NCBI GenBank assembly: GCA_009869945.1
Contig: WIXG01000284.1
Coordinates: forward strand, 1-64,000
Length of the DNA stretch: 64,000 bases
Reading direction: 5' to 3'
DNA from: Mesaphorura yosii
Taxonomy: Eukaryota > Arthropoda > Collembola > Poduromorpha > Tullbergiidae
Positions within the stretch are counted from its first letter, which is position 1, and every line of letters begins with the position of its first letter. Positions 23,412-34,350 of the stretch are shown here, piece after piece. The position numbers and the translations under genes are program-made. The notes beneath the pieces are model-generated. The model was not told where the DNA came from and searched no databases. It worked only from the letters and a program-made list of their open reading frames with translations.

Positions 23412-26400
23412 ATGCTTCATAATTCACTCAACTCATCGAAATCATATTTTATGAATCTCAAACACAAGTTCTCATGCTCAACGGCATCACTTTTGTCATT
23501 ATTTCGACCACACGATTCACAAGTCTGCACGAAACCAGTATTAAAATTTTGGTCACAAACCAGAGTCAGACAACTAGGAGCAGCATTAGACAAGAGCTCA
23601 AAGCAATCAGCCGCAAATAATGTGCCAAATCTCCGAAGAGTTCAGTCGAATCCTGTGTTCGTCAGCAATCACGTATCTCAAAATTGCGTTGGAGTTGAGC
23701 AATTAAGACTGTCTGGAGGCAGCCGTCATTTCTCACACGTTGCAAGATCTTTGACTGGAGCTGCCCGAGACAAGTCGTCATTCTCAAAGCCTGCGTTTCG
23801 TAATTTCAGCGCGTCAGCAACAAACTCAAGGTACGTAATTGCCAATACGCACGCAGTTTTGAACTTTCGCATAAAAAATTAATGGCCAACAAAAGCTTAA
23901 GTCTGGATTAAGCAATTGAGCGCATTTAATTAAGCGCATGCTGCATGGGAAAATTATTACGGACATTCCTGAGACTGGAAGCTTTGAATCTTCGAAACTG
24001 AGATTTAGTCATGTAAACCACAACAAAGTCGTCCCAGACTGTTTACCACTTTCGGAGCGAAGTGCATTAAAGGCCGAATAAACAAAGAAACCCAAATAAG
24101 TCTTCCGAAAGCATTGTCTGTGACTGCCATTAAGCTGCAGGGCAGAGCACGCACTTGGGGCAGTTTGGCCGGTATTTCCCTGACTGGGCTGATGGAATTT
24201 TGGACGAAATAATTCTCATCAGTTTAAGAAATGAAGAACTGGCGTAATGGGGTGGTAATTTTTTTCTGTCTTGGTTGAGGTTAAATGCCGGTCTCAATCC
24301 AGTTCGCTGCAATCGAAGTTAGCGTGTGAACAATCGGAAAGGATTTCTCCAAAAAGTCAAGAAGGTAAATCCCAGGAATAAAAAACAAGTTCGTGTTGTT
24401 ACGATGAAGTCAAGATGAGCTGCCCGTTGCGCGTTGCCGTCTTACGTCTTGGGGGAATCTTGATTCTCGTACTGATTTCCCATTCATTTTTTATGCATGC
24501 AACGAGTACCGCTGCTTTGGCTTTGACACCCCGCATGCATTGTACCACTTCTTTTTGTGTGATGTGCGTAAGCCTCCACAATTTACCTGAAAGGGTTTCT
24601 GTGATTCGGTTGAGTGCAAGCACTGTCAAAGCGCTGATGCCGCGGCCAAATACCTTATAAATGGAGGAGCCGATCACAGTGGAGCATCAGTCTCGAATTG
24701 ACTCTCAGCAGGAGCACACATTGAGAAAGGAAGGCCTTAAAATAAGTTGACCTTTAGCTTTTCATCGTTTAAACTTTGTTTGACGTAAAAGTGACACGCT
24801 GTGAAACGGAAGCAGATTAATCTTTTTTGGAACTCGATTTCATCATCAACGCATTCGAAAATGTAAGTGCAATAATTATTCTCGTATCTCTTGTCTCATT
24901 CTTGACAAAGTGCCTCAGGAGCGAGGCGAGAGGTCAACGCGTCAACGATGAGACGAGACAGTCTAATTGAGAATTGACAACTTACTTCACATGAAGTATT
25001 GATTCACTCATTCATTCTCATCTCATCCGTAGCAGTAACAAATGCAAATATTAGGTCATCAAAACAGTGAAAATTACGCGTTGTGTACTTTGTCAAAAAA
25101 AGAAATGATTCATTAAGTATGCATTTCGACATAAGCGCATTATAAAATGTGGAGTCATAAACACATTTTCATCTTTCCCGTCTAACATGCACATGCCTTG
25201 TTATTAGTGCGTTTGAGATACGAGACGCGACAACTTCGAGAATCATTTTTAGTTCCTGCTTTCAGATTCCGTCTTGAGAATCATAATCGCACGCATGGTT
25301 GATATTTAACATTACATTACCTTACCTGTAAACTACAACTTTCCATTCGATTTTCGCGATTCGCGAATTGCCAAGCAAAGTCCTCAATACAACAATAACA
25401 GTGCAGTGCTTAATTTGTAATTTAATTGCCGCAAGTGAAAATGTGGGTATTACATTAAGAACAATCATGTCGTGGTTTTGAGCCTCCTTTTAATTTGTGT
25501 CGTTTGCTGTGTCTTGCAGGAGTATCATCGCATCTCAGAAAATCAGAGTAGACATGGACGGTCAGCTGAAGCAGCAGCAACAAGATTTGCTGAAGGATCC
25601 ACGCCTGCTTACGAAGGAGGAACGTACGGAATTCAACAAGATGTTCAATCAGCTTGTGAGTGATCTGACAGAGAATACCGAATTCCGTGATATGGCCGAC
25701 ACCAATCGCTGGTTGGCTCGTGTCATGCAGTTCAATGTGCCTCATGGCAAAAAGAATCGGTAAGATTCCTACACATTTCTCATCCATTGAGCCAGCAATA
25801 ATCATCATATTAATGTCTCTGCGTTCATATTTACAGTGGACTGACGTGCGTGGTTGCTTACAAGTTTATGGCAAAAGAGCTCACTGAAGAAAATATGCAA
25901 CTTTCCTACGTTCTCGGCTGGTGTGTTGAAATGGTGAGTGAACAATTGAATGTGAACAATGAGCCATGAGCACAGGTTTCTCGTATTGCCCCTGGGCTAC
26001 ACGGCCAGTGCAGTGTGGCGATAAGATGAGACGAGACTTGTCACGTTTCATGGCAATGGTTGCTTGACTTCACCCCTAATTAGTAAATCATTATCTTTAT
26101 AGTTGCAAGCATTCTTTCTTGTCAGCGATGACATAATGGACCACTCAGAAACCCGTCGTGGTCAGCCATGCTGGTACAAAGTTGACAACTTGGGACCGGC
26201 TGCATTCAACGATGCTCTCTTGATTGAGACAGCCATTTATGCGCTTCTCGCCAAGTATTTCCGTAACAAGGAGTACTACGCCGACCTGCTTGAAATCTTT
26301 CATGATGCTACATACAAGACAACGTTTGGACAAAGTCTCGACACCAGAACAGGATTGCAGAGAAGAATGGAAACCTATTCCATGGAGCTGTACACGTCGA

Positions 26401-27356
26401 TCGTCAAGTACAAGACTAGTTTCTATTCCTTCACGCTGCCCGTGTTCCTCGCAATGGCAATGGTAAGTGACATAATGCTGTAATGTAATGCTGTCAACAA
26501 GTGATATTTAGGTAGCACATAATTTCAATTAGGCACAGAGAATCTCAGGTGATATTGTAAGGACAGGGGACTCAAAATCTCGTAATTAAAAACCACCTTC
26601 GTCACGAGCAAAAAAATTGTAACAAGAATCAAGAGATTGTTGTGAAGGCTGAGCTAAGTTTATAAAAAAACAATGACTAGATGAGAGCATAAATTCTAGT
26701 TTGACAGAGATTTCCAGTTCTAATTACCTGATAACTATGCATAAGTTCAAGTTAAACGAGTTTTATTGTTACTTATTGAGCAAACGTTGCATTTACTAGC
26801 CTGTTAGCATGCTGAGGGATTTCCATAATTGCAAGGTGGTCATTGTCGTAATGCATGAGTATGAGTTTATGCTAATTTTGAGACTAGATTCTAACGAATA
26901 TTTTTTATATTGTCCGTAACAACTTTTTTTTCGTTTCTGCAGTCTGGAATTAAGGATCCTGAATTGAGACGCCAGGCGAGAACAGTCACTCTTGAGATGG
27001 GACACTTCTTCCAAATTCAAGATGATTACCTTGACTGCTTTGGCGATGAACAAGTGACTGGCAAGATTGGAACTGACATCCAAGATTGCAAATGCTCGTG
27101 GCTCTTCGTTCAAGCCCTCCAAGCAGCTACTCCAGAACAACGCGAGTTCCTGCTGGCAAATTATGGGCAAAACGACCAATCAAAAGTGGACGCTGTTAAG
27201 AAACTCTATCGCGAAATGGCATTGGAACAGAAATACAAGGACTTTGAAGATTCATCGTACAACACTATCTCAGAGCACATCATGCAAATGTCGCCCGGTC
27301 TTCCAAAATCCCTGTTTGTAGATATGATCAATAAGATTTACAAGCGCAGCTCGTAA
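23412..27356 (+). CDS. FPPS: Farnesyl pyrophosphate synthase, with alternative first exons
   Basis: Common exons 25520-25759, 25837-25933, 26103-26462 and 26943-27356 encode the enzyme that joins DMAPP and IPP to FPP in the mevalonate pathway. The first Asp-rich motif is DDIMD and the second DDYLD, 138 residues apart. FF at positions -5 and -4 before DDIMD is the type I eukaryotic chain-length signature for FPP. The first common exon can take an upstream coding exon 23412-23830 (ATG; phase 2; TNS-R-SIIASQKI), giving 509 aa with a Ser/Arg/Lys-rich leader lacking acidic residues, as in a mitochondrial presequence. Alternatively it takes a 5' exon ending at 24862, where splicing makes the ATG (370 aa, MSIIASQKI). 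Initiation at the internal ATG 25554 is also possible. Confidence 0.92.
24656..24692 (+). promoter_or_regulatory. Core promoter of short FPPS transcript (TATA + Inr)
   Basis: TATAAATG begins at 24656 and TCAGTC spans 24687-24692, putting the initiator A 33 bp downstream. Both the motifs and the spacing fit an arthropod TATA/Inr promoter. It would produce a roughly 174-bp 5' exon ending at 24862. Confidence 0.55.
24689..24862 (+). other. 5' exon of FPPS ending in AT| of a split start codon
   Basis: The exon ends CGAAAAT|GTAAGT. Joining to |GAGTATC at 25520 yields ATG AGT ATC. Unspliced, the same bases read ATG TAA, a start directly followed by a stop. A second candidate donor at 25442 (GAAAAT|GTGGGT) would do the same. 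Confidence 0.5.
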
Positions 27357-28086
27357 GTGCAGCGAGTATCGAGGCTTGCGAGCAGCAGCGGAAAATTCCT
27401 AAATACTTCTAAGTCGCTATCGTAAATAGATTAAGTAAATATTAGTGAGCTTCAATTCTAGGTTAGGGAATCCCGTCACTCGTGCATCCGTCTTCCCAGC
27501 GACAGAATAGACAGAATGACGTGATATTTGACTGAGAAACACGTTGGTAACCCCAATTTTCTGTATCAAGGCTAACTGGGGTTAGTTTTCAAAGTGATCG
27601 TTTTTAATTTTTTCTGTACATATTTTAACATAACTGATCAAACATTACTGACGCTGGCACACAGTGGTCTCGTGTGATATTGTCGCAACTTTCCTCTCGA
27701 AACTCGAATGTCAGTTCTACACACGTGCGATCGGCGTCGATTCTCATGGTGTTGTGCAACAGGAGGAAGTTTCTCATATTAAAGCGTAGATTATAATTTG
27801 TAATCACGTGTGATAAACGTGAAAATGAAATCAATTATGGACATCTGATGTACCTATTCCGTATTCGTATTTATTTCTTGCCCTCATAGCTTAGGCTTTA
27901 TGCTCGGCTCGGCTCAGAAAGTATTACCACCAAGTAACTTGTACGTATTTGATCGCAATCATGACATTCGTGTATTATGTTCTAGAAGCTTGATTAATCT
28001 TCAGTTAAAGCTAAGTTGTACATTTTAGTGCTATCTTGAACTTAAGTAAATTCCAATTTAGAATTACGAAACTTGAACCTCAAAGA

Positions 28087-28092
28087 AATAAA
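28087..28092 (+). terminator. AATAAA polyadenylation signal of FPPS
   Basis: This is the first canonical signal after the FPPS stop and implies a 3' UTR of about 0.75 kb. No other gene lies between. Confidence 0.5.
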
Positions 28093-28837
28093 ATGTGAAC
28101 AGAATTTGAGCATTGAGTTTTATTACATTGCATGACGTGGTTCCTTCTTGAAGCTGAAATGACGCTCGGAAGATTTTACATTTTCATAGTGCATATGAGT
28201 GATGTCATTGAACGACTGAACGAAAGTTAGAACTTGACTCGATTCGATTAAATTCCAATTATCGCTTGTATCAAGCACCCAGTTCAGCGCAATGGTGTGT
28301 TGGCGTGCTGCTGTTCAAGTCAAGCAACTTTTCCTCATGAAATCACGGCAATTTGTGATGGGATGATTTCTTAATGAATTCCGCTTCTCATGCTTCGCCA
28401 TACGTCATTTCATTTTATTACAGGAATTTCCATGACTTGATCTTGATCTTGACTCCAATTTACAAGTATCGTGTTAATCGCGAATCGTCTCTCATGCTAA
28501 AGTCATAGTGCATGCTAACGGTATCAATGTCCCCCTTCTTTATTGGTTTTATCAACGTCATAGATTCACACACGGATTCGTCATACACATTTAATGTCAT
28601 GTGTCATGTACATTTAATTTCTGTCGTCATTATACTTGAGTCTTGTGACGTGCATTAAATTACACACTCAAGGGACGATGGACCATAATTCGTGGAACAA
28701 ACGAATACAGGTTTGAATTTTTGAGCTGGAGGAATCTCAGGTCGGTTCTGGACCAAGTTTCTCTAGTTCCTTGTTCTGGATCTTCGAATTTCTTCCTTAT
28801 TCTTCTTCAGCAAACCTTACAGAGCAATTTAAAACTT
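28093..28837. other. Intergenic between FPPS and the CARD/Death gene
   Basis: AT-rich, with no supported gene. TTTATT at 28539-28544 is an AATAAA on the minus strand and may serve the CARD/Death adaptor. Confidence 0.4.
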
Positions 28838-29694
28838 TTAAAAAATATTGGAGCCAGTCATTTTCGTAGAAAAAAAAATGGTTGCAGTCAACCTACCAGC
28901 AGCTGCCGAATAGCGGGTCTCAAATATTTTGACCAATGCATCGTAGGTTGCGCTCCTTCCACTATTTGAAATGTATTCTCTGAGTGTTGTCAAGAAAGCC
29001 CCGTGTTTTTTACCTTGTTCAAGTAGGCTTTCTACTTTATCATTGACTAAAGTTGATAAGTTGAACTTGTACAGAATCATTGTCCATCCCGCTAAGAGAG
29101 TGGGGTCATCCACCAAGACGTCCGTAATTCTCGGCGCGTCGTTGTAATCCACTGCAAAATAGAAAGACGTCTCGATTTGGCAGTGTTAGCACGTGTGTGG
29201 CAACGACAAACCAACACAGCCAAATTATGCCTTACAAATAAAATCGCTTGCAATTTCAGACGCGGAAGCTGTGTTGCTTGTGCTAATTCCAACAAGAGCC
29301 TCACTCGCAACACGCTGCATCAGAATTTTGTCTGTTTCTTCTTCCAGGCGAAGGACTAGATGTGGTTGCGACCCTTTCACTTTCATAAAAGCGAGCATTT
29401 GATCCAATACTCCGTCACCCCTGAAAAGAACAAATAACTCTTGAACTGGAAATCTAATTCTGACTGAATGAGTAGAGAGGTATTCTGAAAACTCCCTTAC
29501 TTCAATCCCAGACGGTCTAGGAATTCAGAAGCTTGCTCATACCGCGTCTTCTTTGCGTGAATGTTATCTCTATCGTATTCGGTTAGAACGTTTCTCCCGT
29601 ACAAATAATCAGTCAAACCTCCACATGGGTCCAAATCCGCCACCAAGTCAGACCTGCACACACGCAGCACGTCTTTGATGAGGGATGGATTCAT
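28838..29694 (-). CDS. CARD plus Death-domain adaptor, CRADD/RAIDD-like
   Basis: Exons 29501-29694, 29236-29420 and 28838-29151 join in phase to 230 aa (CRADD is about 200). Residues 1-90 look like a CARD: LIKDVLRVCRSDLVADLDP, LTDYLYGRNVLTEYDRDNI, ASEFLDRLGLKGDGVLDQML. Residues 150-215 look like a Death domain: LLAGWTMILYKF..., a Leu-rich middle, then LTTLREYISNSGRSATYDALVKIF with the typical small residues before ATxxxL. The CARD-DD order is that of CRADD/RAIDD, an adaptor between a death-domain partner and a caspase. The last exon could be cut at a GTAGGT donor near residue 213 instead of running to the stop at 28838. The assignment rests on pattern and architecture, since both folds diverge quickly. 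Confidence 0.65.
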
Positions 29695-29978
29695 GGTGGT
29701 GCTTTGGCCAAGCCTTTTTTTAAACTCGTTCGATTTAGTTGGATTGTAATTTTCAAACTGCAGATAGTGACCAGGCCGGGCTTAGGACGATAAATGATAT
29801 TCTACTTATCACAGGAATGCAAAATGACAACAGGGAAAACGTTGGCTGCGTGAGTTTATTCACAATTTTTAATTTATTGCATTGTATTGGTGGTTTGACC
29901 GATTCATTTATCTTATCGTTCTTATCTTTAAATAAACATTATCGGACGCCGAGTCTGAATATTTTTACATCCGCAATC

Positions 29979-30422
29979 TTAAATTTTACAATCCTTATCC
30001 AATTGTTTTGTGATAGTACGAAGATCCGTGTTTGAGCTACTGTTGCTGTTATTTGCACTCCAATAATCAACCGGAGGCTCCTGGTATGGGTAACAGGATG
30101 ACGAACTTGTACTCGGTGCTACGGGTTGTTGGAAGAATGATGACGACGTGGAACCCTTGCTGGTTTCAGCATTCGCCAAATTCCTGTACAATCATATCAC
30201 TTAATATTCCACATATTCGCGTTTCGGAGTCTACACAACGCAAATGCAAATAGCGATTTTTCTTATTTACCCTTTGTGGTTTCCATTCGTGCGACTGATA
30301 GTAAATTTTGGGCGGGGGATCTTTATCATTGTTGTTTCAGTTGTGGCCGTGGCGAACCTATTTGCCTCCACAGAAGCAGCACCACTACCGCTGGCTCCTC
30401 CGGGAGCTTGCAATGTGTTCAT
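29979..30422 (-). CDS. Ser/Thr/Asn-rich small protein, unidentified
   Basis: Two exons, 30271-30422 and 29979-30183, join in phase 2 to 118 aa. The N-terminal half is Ala/Gly/Thr-rich with one basic patch (KIPRPKFTISRTNGNHK). The C-terminal half holds Ser runs and Asn/Ser repeats (SSSFFQQPVAPSTSSSSC, SANNSNSSSN) and ends KQLDKDCKI. There is no signal peptide, TM segment or known domain, and it is predicted disordered. It lies just upstream of the CARD/Death gene on the same strand and could be a separate gene or an alternative N-terminal part; no in-phase link was found. Function unknown. Confidence 0.45.
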
Positions 30423-32376
30423 CTTCTACGAAGTTTTGCACTGCATGAGATGAGGTCTGAATGAATTGTGATCACCTTCTTGCACAAATATATATCCATA
30501 CTTACCACTTACCAGGGTATCGTCTTCCACCTCGACGACTCGGGAGCACGAGCTAAACTTTGAGTCAGTTTAATTGCTCGATGTTGACAAAACAAGTTCA
30601 CGCACACAACTGCAACAAAAGAACAGCAGATTTCGAGATTTCTAATTCTAATTGTGCGTCAAACGGAATCACACGAACTTTGCAGAGTCACGGCAGATGG
30701 AAAGACGTTCAGTCACTGAAGATCAAGTGGAGATCAAGAAGGCCAAGGTAAAAGTTTACGATCGTCTGAAGTGATGATTACAACAACAACCGAGTCGTAA
30801 AACGCAACAGGTGCAGGTGCAGCTGAATGCTGAAGACGGGCTGAAGAGCAGAAGAACGACACAAAAGAAGATGAGTTGTGCCTGGTGCGTGGGATGAAGG
30901 TTAAATCACTGTTTGGCCGGGCTTACTGAATGCGTAATGCAGTAAAGGGAGGATTTCTTTGTGTTCAACAATGAACGCTTTTCAACAATTGGGGAAGAAA
31001 ATGGCACAACACAGGCACAGGCAACAGTGACCGGTATGTTAGGGGCAAATGCACAACACAAAGAGGACAAAGACCAGTCTTATCAAGACCAAGCTGCTTA
31101 ATGCTTACGGAAGGCCTCTTTCACGATGTATTATGCACAGATGCAGAATTTCTGGTTATCTAACCTTCACGTGCGAATTTATTTATTGCGTCTGATTGCC
31201 TGGATTTGAGTACTCTAATCAAATTGGCAAGTCTCTGATAAGAAGGAAGGTGCTTGTTCATGTTTACTGAAATTGCCGATTGCGGCTTCTTTCCTGTGTG
31301 CTGATTTGATTAACGCAACGCTCGGAACTTCCACCTTTCAAGGTGAAACTGCTTGACATTGAACTGAAGATACGCAATGCACAAAGACATCATCATAATT
31401 TGAACAGAAATCGTTGAATGCGTAATTGCGCTGGCTCGTGTTTTGACAACCCCATCATTCAACAGTGATGCAGAGTGGTAAATCATGCTCGTGTTCTAGT
31501 TTCATACAAGTTCGGACGTCGTAATCGAAATTAGCTTGTCCATCTCAGTATTAAAGTATTGAAATATTAATTATGCCATAAAATACGAGTCATGGCGAGC
31601 CCGAGTGTGGTGATGAATGCACACTGCACATGCCGTGCACGGCAAGCCGAAACGACGACAAGCGTACGCAACACTCGTTAACCAGGCCAATTCAAGACCA
31701 GCGGGACCGGATGAGCCAAGATGTGACGGCACGGCAAGCAGAAGAATAACAACTTAACTGAGACCTAAACGCAAAATAATGATGATGATGAATGACTTTT
31801 TATGCATCGTAAACAGCGCGTTTGCAAATCTGCACTTTGAATCCGGTTTCATGTAGAAAATGTGTCAAAATTCGTAGCTTTGGGCCTGAACCATCAAGTT
31901 GAATTCCCTATGCATGCGTGAAGAAACATTTCCTAATTTGCAATTTTCCCTTGCTCTGTACTCTGGTTCTGATTGCCGAAGCTCATACTTGCGAAAAGAA
32001 AGGAAAACAACACGGCAGGAATCTCGTGGACTCGGAAACCGGGTTCTAGATTTCAATTTATGCAGGACCGAGTGCGAAACTGCTATGCGTGTGAAGTTTG
32101 AATCACGAGGTGCGTAGTCATATTTGGAAACTCGTGATTTCTGATTTGCAAAAGTCGTCAAACACAAAGTAAAGTGGAGTCAACATACAAGAGAATTTGC
32201 TGATCTTGACAGTCACATTCATTCCCAAAGCCAAAGTAATGGTTCAAGTTCAGCAGACTTTCACTCCATCAAGTTACTTGTATTCGGCGACAGCAATACC
32301 GGCAGATTAAATAGTTTATTCAGAAGAAACTTCCCACGATTCGCTCCGTGGCGGCTCATAAGGAGGCGAGGTCAGG
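30423..32376. other. Intergenic region upstream of SLC19
   Basis: No supported gene. A short plus-strand frame near 30699 (MERRSVTEDQVEIKKAK, followed by a GTAAAA donor) could be a first exon, but no partner was found. Confidence 0.4.
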
Positions 32377-34180
32377 ATGGAATCGTGGCAATGGACAGCA
32401 CTTTTACTTTGCTGCTTCGGGTTCTTCAAGGAGTTGAGACCCTCCGAACCCTTTGTGACTAAGTACTTAATGCATTTCAAAGGATTCTCAAAGGAAACAG
32501 TGAGTAACAAGTAATATAGCAATTGAGTATTTCTGAATTCAGTTCACTTGAGCACGAGACCACGACCACGGTCTTGATTGTCATGATTGAATGTCCTTGA
32601 TTCAGATTGTCCATGTCGCGTATCCGATCTCAACGTACACGTACTTCACAGCTTTGCCAATCATGTTCCTAGTCACCGATTTCCTCCGGTATCGTCCAAT
32701 CATTATACTCGAAGGTGCTGCTTTCGTTGTAGTTTTTACCATGCTCATATGGACCAATGGACTAACTGCGCTCAAGGTATGCAACTGTTTCGAACTGATT
32801 ACAGTTTATTTGCTAAGTTTAACGCAGTTTCACTCTGTTCAACCTTACAGATAATAGAAGTATTTTACGGATTTGCCGGAGCTGCCGAAATAGCCTACCA
32901 CACGTACATGTACGCCAAAGTTGACAAGGTTCAATACAAGAAGGTCACTTCGTACACTTACGCCAGCGTCTTCGCCGGAAATTTTGTTGCTGCCATAATT
33001 TCTCAGTGTCTGGTGTCATTCGGGCTAATGGACTATCATCAGTTGCATTTCATATCATTGAGCGGTGCTGCAGTAGCTTTATTCATCGCGTTCTTCCTTC
33101 CACGTGTAGCACAGTCAGTATATTTTTATAGAAGCGAGCCGAAGATAGATCGCACAATTGCAAATGCGCCATTAGTAGTGACCAACGAAGGTGGAGATTT
33201 TGGTAACAATAATAGCCTTAAGAACGTCGTCTCAAGACCAAACCAAGACGCCACTACGAAATTGGCATTTGCTCAACGCGTGAGACAGGCGTATCCAGTC
33301 CTCTGGTTGGACTTCAAAAATGCGTACAACCTCAAAAATTCCAACGTTCTGAAGTGGAGCATTTGGTGGGCGATTGCGACGGCTGGCCATCTGCAAATTA
33401 CAAATTACTATCAAACCCTTTGGGAAGAAATTGAGTCCGGTGGCAAAATGTACAACGGGGCAGTCAGCGCTGTGCAATCAGCTTTAAGTAAAAACCTGAA
33501 ACATAAATTACTTGAGCAAACCAATTCTATTACTCATTAAAGAATGCAGTGTCAACATTTAATTCATTATTCTCTTATTACAGGTGCAGTTTTTGCATTC
33601 GGAGTCGGCCACATGAAGATCTCATGGACAAAATGGGGCGAGTCAATTCTCTGCTTTGTCTCAGTCCTGCAGGGTCTGGATTTAATTTGGTTTTCGCAGA
33701 CGACCAGTTTAATGACAGGATATGCTTTATTAATTGTGTATCGGACCCTTTATCAAATCCTGATCACTGTCGCAAGGTATTTTAACTTCCTGTGCTCAGC
33801 GAATGAATATCTGGTTAAAGATTTTTTGTCTTTGATGTTTATAAGTACTTTTAATTTGCAGTGCCGAAGTCGCTCATGGAATTGCAGAAGACAGCTACGG
33901 TCTCATTTTCGGAATCAATACATTCGTTGCTGTCTGTATCCAAACTCTGTTGACGTTGGTCATAAATGAAGAAGGTGGTCTGGCGCTTGATATTCGGCCC
34001 CAGTTTCTAGTTTACGGATGCTATTATGGAGGGCTTGGGATAGCCTTTCTGCTGGTGACTACTTTCACATACTGCAGAACAAGAGGTGCTGGTAGGGTGC
34101 CACGATTGGAAATGAAGACTGATGAGTCGTACAAACTTAATGGTGATGCAGAGACATGTAACAATGAGATTGTAACTTAG
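32377..34180 (+). CDS. SLC19-family vitamin (thiamine/folate) transporter
   Basis: Exons 32377-32499, 32606-32776, 32851-33487, 33584-33776 and 33862-34180 join in phase to 480 aa, the normal size for SLC19. The N-terminus has the family signature CCFGFFKELRPSEPFVTKYL, followed by YP(I/V)STYTYF and TDFLRYRP in TM2-3. About twelve hydrophobic segments are present, with a hydrophilic central loop (about residues 190-230), the YNGAV motif in the second half, and a polar cytoplasmic tail. The family carries thiamine or reduced folate across the plasma membrane, and sequence alone does not settle which. The ATG lies in the first exon directly before the family signature. AATAAA follows at 34345. 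Confidence 0.92.
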
Positions 34181-34344
34181 CATTCATGTAATTGTAATGG
34201 CATTCTAGCGAATGTGTTGTAACTTTTTATAATTCTAGACAGGAATTCAAGACTAGAATCTCAGGGAGAGCAATGACTAAATATTTTGTAGTGCAATAAT
34301 AGCCAAGAATCAGAACTGAGTTAGTAAAGCCGAGACTGAATCTG

Positions 34345-34350
34345 AATAAA
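34345..34350 (+). terminator. AATAAA polyadenylation signal of SLC19 gene
   Basis: This canonical hexamer lies about 165 bp after the stop codon. Confidence 0.6.

Noticed and set aside
24415-24660. 81-aa plus frame with signal-peptide-like start
   Set aside because: It ends in the FPPS TATA box, has no Kozak-like or splice support, and the opposite strand has an equally long frame.
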